Below, piece by piece: positions 50,201 to 64,000 of a stretch of 64,000 nucleotides of DNA. A model generated the notes under the pieces. That model was given only the letters and a program-made list of their open reading frames with translations. It was not told the origin of the DNA and ran no database searches. A program made the translations under genes and the position numbers. Source of the stretch: Mesostigma viride. Its lineage: Eukaryota > Streptophyta > Mesostigmatophyceae > Mesostigmatales > Mesostigmataceae. The stretch's first letter is position 1; each line of letters opens with the position of its first letter. The DNA lies in NCBI GenBank assembly GCA_009746045.1, contig RPFO01000022.1:4947702-5011701 (forward strand), given 5' to 3'.

Positions 50201-50410
50201 CTTTACCCCCTCCAGGACGACCTGTTCGGCATCCCCTCGCGGCGCCGACACGTCAGAGCGCATGTCACCAGAGTACTACAGCTGGCCTTACTGTAAAAAA
50301 TGCAACGATGATAGAAGTTATATACCAGTATGGACTATGGATACAAAACATTATGACCCCCACCAGGATGAGATGCTCCCCATTCCCAGCAGGGCCAACA
50401 CCAGGGCATA
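50201..50410 (-). repeat. Copies of exon end plus donor (exon 50626-50478)
   Basis: True end in plus view: taccccttccaagatgagat then gctccgcgtcctccagcag. Copies at 50354-50403 (acccccaccaggatgagat, gctccccattcccagcag) and 50201-50248 (taccccctccaggacgacct). Confidence 0.7.
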
Positions 50411-50477
50411 AAGCAGAGCATGATCGACACAGACCGCAAATCATGCGACCATGTGCTAGAATAGAAGCAAAGCCTAC

Positions 50478-56931
<6,454 letters not shown>

Positions 56932-58520
56932 ATGTGCGTGTACAGCAAAGAGGTCAGCTATATCTCAAGGGCCTCTCACGAATTGTCAACCAATGCGGCA
57001 TTGTCACGGCCTGTGTATGCATCCAGTGTCTTACATCGGTGCCGAGTGCCGACATGCCTGCCCGTCTGTCTGAACGATGCAGTCAGTTGTGGAATTCCAG
57101 AATGGCTTGGCGCGCATGACACGCGTCACGCCGCCTACAGTACGGCGCACCTCCACGTGTACTAGGCGCCAAAACCCAGATGCCGGTACAGATGCCAGGG
57201 AGAGTCTAGCGCTCGCCACCGTGGCGTCAGGCGACTGAGGCGACAGGCAGTGACGGCATCAACATGGGCGTGCGGATTCGGCCTGGCAACTGGCATGGCT
57301 GGTGCCTGGTGGCACCGGGCACGAGCTCTAGGCTGGGGAGGTATGGTAGTAGAAAATTGAGAACATTTAGGAAGCATAGGAGCTGCCGACATTTTACTTA
57401 CTGTTATAGCAAATTAGTAATTGAAAACCAAGTGCCTCCCTTATACTTGAGGACATGGAGCACTCGTGGGAACGCTTTCGAGCGTAGCTGTCTCACGTAA
57501 TATGGTGGTAGGCATAGGAACGCGTCTCAATACAATTACACACAACGGAAGTGTGAGTCGTGTAATTGTCTTTGCCATTAAATGTAACGTCTAGCAGGCG
57601 GCAGCAGGCAGCAGGTAGCAACAAAAATTAATCATCACAGAGCCGATTTTTGACGAGGTTTATTGTATGTTGGTCTTCTTCCCGCGTTTCCCGGTAATTT
57701 TCTTTGAAGCTGTTGCAAGGTAACCGTGCAATCTGTTGTATGATGTTTCAGACTCAGTTGCAGTGCCTTTACTAGTCGGTTATCCGGCGACCAGCCGGTT
57801 TGGGTGTCCAGGAATTATAACAGTGCAACACACTGTTTGGGTAGTCACTGGGGTCTGACGTCAAGTTACTGAAGTCTTGTCGAGTTTTCCCTCTCCAGTC
57901 TCCGGCTGGAATCTCACTACGAGCTTCTAGCTTATTCTTTGACAAGCCTGCAGGAAGGCATGGGAGAGCTTCTCCGCATTTTACTTCCTAGTCGACAGCA
58001 ATAGATCCCACGCTGGCAGTTACCATCCGTCTCTCAAGAGGATCATGCTACGCGCTTGAACACTGCGTCGTTCAATCAGTAAATAAAATCGTGAGCCAAG
58101 CTATCCTGGCCTCCTGCCCTCCTCGTTAGTTATGTACGGACATTGAGGATGGATGTGTTGATCGCATGCAACGGACCTCTACAGTGCATGTGCCCACGCG
58201 TGCCGGGTTAGGCAGCTATTCCTGAACGCATGGCGGTCCAACGTCGTTTAAGGACTAGAGTACTTAGTCCTATGAGAGGAAAATTAGTGTTTATCGCAAC
58301 AGTACCCCGGAACTAGCTCTAGCTAGCTAGCGAGTGTATCATGAATGTCCCCTGATCCGGCCGGCCCCTAGCTCCCCAACGCAGGGTGGGCCGGGGTCCA
58401 TGGGTGGGTGGGTGTTTATATCTATACCAGCGACCGACCGGCGGCCTGCATGGCTAATCTGACATGATCTGGCGCTGGGCTGCGGAACCAGCCTGAGGGG
58501 TTAGTGGGGGGGGGCAGATT
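56932..58520. other. Upstream of the hydrolase gene, no gene recognised
   Basis: Short frames only. May include the hydrolase promoter. No supportable feature. Confidence 0.35.
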
Positions 58521-58523
58521 CAC

Positions 58524-58722
58524 CCCACCCACCCACCCACCCACCCACCCACCCACCCACCCACCCACCCACCCACCCCCACCCACCCACCCACCCACCC
58601 ACCCACCCACCCACCACCCACCCACCCACCCACCCACCCACCCACCCACCCACCCACCCACCCACCCACCCACCCACCCACCCACCCACCCACCCACCCA
58701 CCCACCCACCCACCCACCCACC
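58524..58722. repeat. (CCCA)n microsatellite
   Basis: About 48 units with small slips. Not telomeric: the unit is 4 bp and it lies between genes. Confidence 0.9.
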
Positions 58723-59866
58723 CGACCCAAGGCCCCTAGCTCGATCCTCGCTGCAAAATCGATCCCATCCTAGATGGCAGGCTCTTGATATCGATCCAGG
58801 CCCTCTTACATGCATGGATGTACGCATGTGGGCCCGCATGTGCATGCTGTCCGCGCACTTCTCACGTGCACAACATCAAGGACACAACCAGCGCGCAGGC
58901 CAGAAATCGGGAGAATTCTCGAAGAAATGGGAGAACAACATGCCTACCAAAGCAATTTTGGCTTTCCAGAATCTATACCTAGCAGCTACAGGGATCGATA
59001 TAGTGCCGTGATGCCAAGCGTACACATCCCTGCCGCAACAAATAAAGCTATCCACGAACTATAGGGCAAACTGATTAATTTAGGATCAAACCCCTGTGCA
59101 AACAATTCACTGCAGAAAAAGCGATCACTGTAGTATTCAAGCCAGTGAGCCAAAGTTCAGTATCAAGGAGACAACCAGCGCAGTCCAGTATGGACATAAA
59201 CATCAATAGTTGTCTCACTTATTTATGTCACTTATTGACCTCTTGGGGAGACGTCCACTATGAAGGAGACGTCCACTATATCTTAAATTGGGGAATTCAG
59301 TGCTCCGTGGTCCCCCAACGGGGACACGAGACTAATTCATTCATTCATTAATTAAGCCAGCCAGCAGAACCTGTGTGTGGGCCCAGAGACCCTGAAAGCA
59401 AATGTTAAACCCCTTTCCCGAAGGGGACAAAATGGGAAACATTTGCAGGTAAGAAAAGAAAAAAAATGTGGCTCAACACAGCCTTGGCCTGCCTAGATCT
59501 TGGCCCCGCCTCCCCGGCCATCGCTGTAGAGTTGAGCCATCCACAGCTGGCTGTGCAAGCAAATGAGCATACTGCTAGATTGCCAAATGAAAAAATCTTG
59601 AGTACGTTTTGTCAGGGCCCATGGCATTACTGGGAGGAGCAAGGGTTCCCTCTCCCTCTCTCTGTCCTCCCAAAACTGACACGCATCCCCACTAATAACA
59701 TGTACCTCGAGTAAAAATTCGCCAAAGCTGCTATGGGGTTCCATAGTCTTGTGGTGTTCTACAAAGGCAGGGCTATATAACTCTCTCGCTTCCCCGGCGT
59801 GGGAATAAACTAACTGACGGATGTAAGTCCTGCCAAAGGCAGGGTGTTTGAGACGGCCACCCCCCT
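58723..59866. other. Intergenic with dispersed repeat pieces
   Basis: Copies of the gagacaaccag repeat at 58873-58915 and 59162-59185, and a retrotransposon 3' end at about 59280-59358 (gtgctccgtggtcccccaac, tail attcattcattaattaa). No gene seen. It lies just downstream of the EDR2-like stop codon. Confidence 0.45.
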
Positions 59867-63050
<3,184 letters not shown>

Positions 63051-63085
63051 CTGGAGTAAGGAGGATGGGGTTAAAGGGGACAAGG

Positions 63086-63304
63086 GGGGTAAGACGTGAG
63101 GGAAGCGGAGTGGGTGGGGGGGGAGGGAGTAAGGGGGGGCAAGGTGAGAGGTGGAGGGCTGCGGGGGTGGGGGGGGAGAAGACGCCAGGGCAAGGCGGGT
63201 GGGTGGAGGACCACTGTCATATGCAAGAAATTGGAGGGGTTCAAGTGGAGAGTTGGGTTCCTAGGAGAATAAGGGTCTTGCGCGTGCCATGCGTACTGCT
63301 ACCG
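63086..63304. other. G-rich spacer
   Basis: No exon recognised between the EDR2-like exon and the 40-bp array; presumably intron. Confidence 0.35.
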
Positions 63305-64000
63305 TGACATCTTACTACTCGAGTGAACACATGACCAGGGTAGCACGGTTCTTACTACTCGAGCGAACACATGACCAGGGTAGCACGGTTCTTACTGTTC
63401 GAGCGAACACATGACCAGGGTAGCACGGTTCTTACTACTCGAGCGAACACATGACCAGGGTAGCACGGTTCTTACTGCTCGAGCGAACACATGACCAGGG
63501 TAGCACGGTTCTTACTGCTCGAGTGAACACATGACCAGGGTAGCACGGTTCTTACTGCTCGAGCGAACACATGACCAGGGTAGCACGCTTCTTACTACTC
63601 GAGTGAACACATGACCAGGGTAGCACGCTTCTTACTACTCGAGTAAACACATGACCAGGGTAGCACGGTTCTTACTACTCGAGTGAACAAATGACCAGGG
63701 TAGCACGGTTCTTACTGCTCGAGCGAACACATGACCAGGGTAGCACGGTTCTTACTACTCGAGCGAACACATGACCAGGGTAGCACGGTTCTTACTGCTC
63801 GAGCGAACACATGACCAGGGTAGCACGGTTCTTACTGCTCGAGTGAACACATGACCAGGGTAGCACGGTTCTTACTGCTCGAGCGAACACATGACCAGGG
63901 TAGCACGCTTCTTACTACTCGAGTGAACACATGACCAGGGTAGCACGGTTCTTACTACTCGAGTGAACACATGACCAGGGTAGCACGGTTCTTACTACTC
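63305..64000. repeat. 40-bp tandem array running off the window
   Basis: Unit cttactactcgagtgaacac then atgaccagggtagcacggtt, about 17 copies with a few alternating variants (actactc/actgctc, gagcg/gagtg). Probably within an intron of the EDR2-like gene. Confidence 0.95.

Noticed and set aside
58524..58722. (CCCA)n as a telomere or chromosome end
   Set aside because: Unit does not match plant or algal telomere repeats (TTTAGGG or TTTTAGGG) and genes lie on both sides.

Overview
This is eukaryotic nuclear DNA. The genes are split into short exons with GT-AG introns, the proteins are of algal/plant and flagellar type, and there is a TGTAA motif 14 nt after one stop codon, the poly(A) signal of chlamydomonad green algae. 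I infer a flagellated chlorophycean green alga; no species is implied. About half of the window is tandem repeat or mobile DNA.

Host genes: (1) a TTLL9-type tubulin polyglutamylase on the minus strand, rebuilt as 11 phase-compatible exons from 18280 down to 5648, with a 10-codon microexon and a 2.2 kb minisatellite in one intron; (2) a 152-aa predicted coiled-coil protein of unknown role, plus strand, three exons, 44939-46071; (3) a plant-type alpha/beta hydrolase (PGAP1/lipase-like) with a likely organelle presequence, minus strand, 56931-50478, last exon not found; (4) the C-terminal EDR2 (DUF1336) domain of a minus-strand gene, 63050-59867, whose 5' part lies beyond a 40-bp satellite that runs off the window.

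Mobile DNA: 480-3990, 46985-48822 and 59280-59358 hold non-LTR retrotransposon pieces, including a family that ends in an ORF1 reading frame plus 3' UTR with no reverse transcriptase. 20248-44558 is a nest. The outer element is PIF/Harbinger-like (16-bp TIR, TTA target duplication, broken DDE transposase). Inside it sits a 20.6 kb Mutator-like (MULE) insertion with a 9-bp target duplication, CAAGTAGAG. The MULE insertion is a head-to-tail dimer: a 14,280-bp full copy with a MULE/SWIM transposase gene, then a 6,303-bp internally deleted copy, the right terminus of one fused directly to the left terminus of the next with no target duplication between them.

A second unusual theme is in the host genes. 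Downstream of many exons the intron begins with several decayed tandem copies of that exon's own 3' end and 5' splice site. The same is seen after the stop codon of the TTLL9-like gene. All exon models come from reading homology and splice phase by eye; no alignment or search was run.
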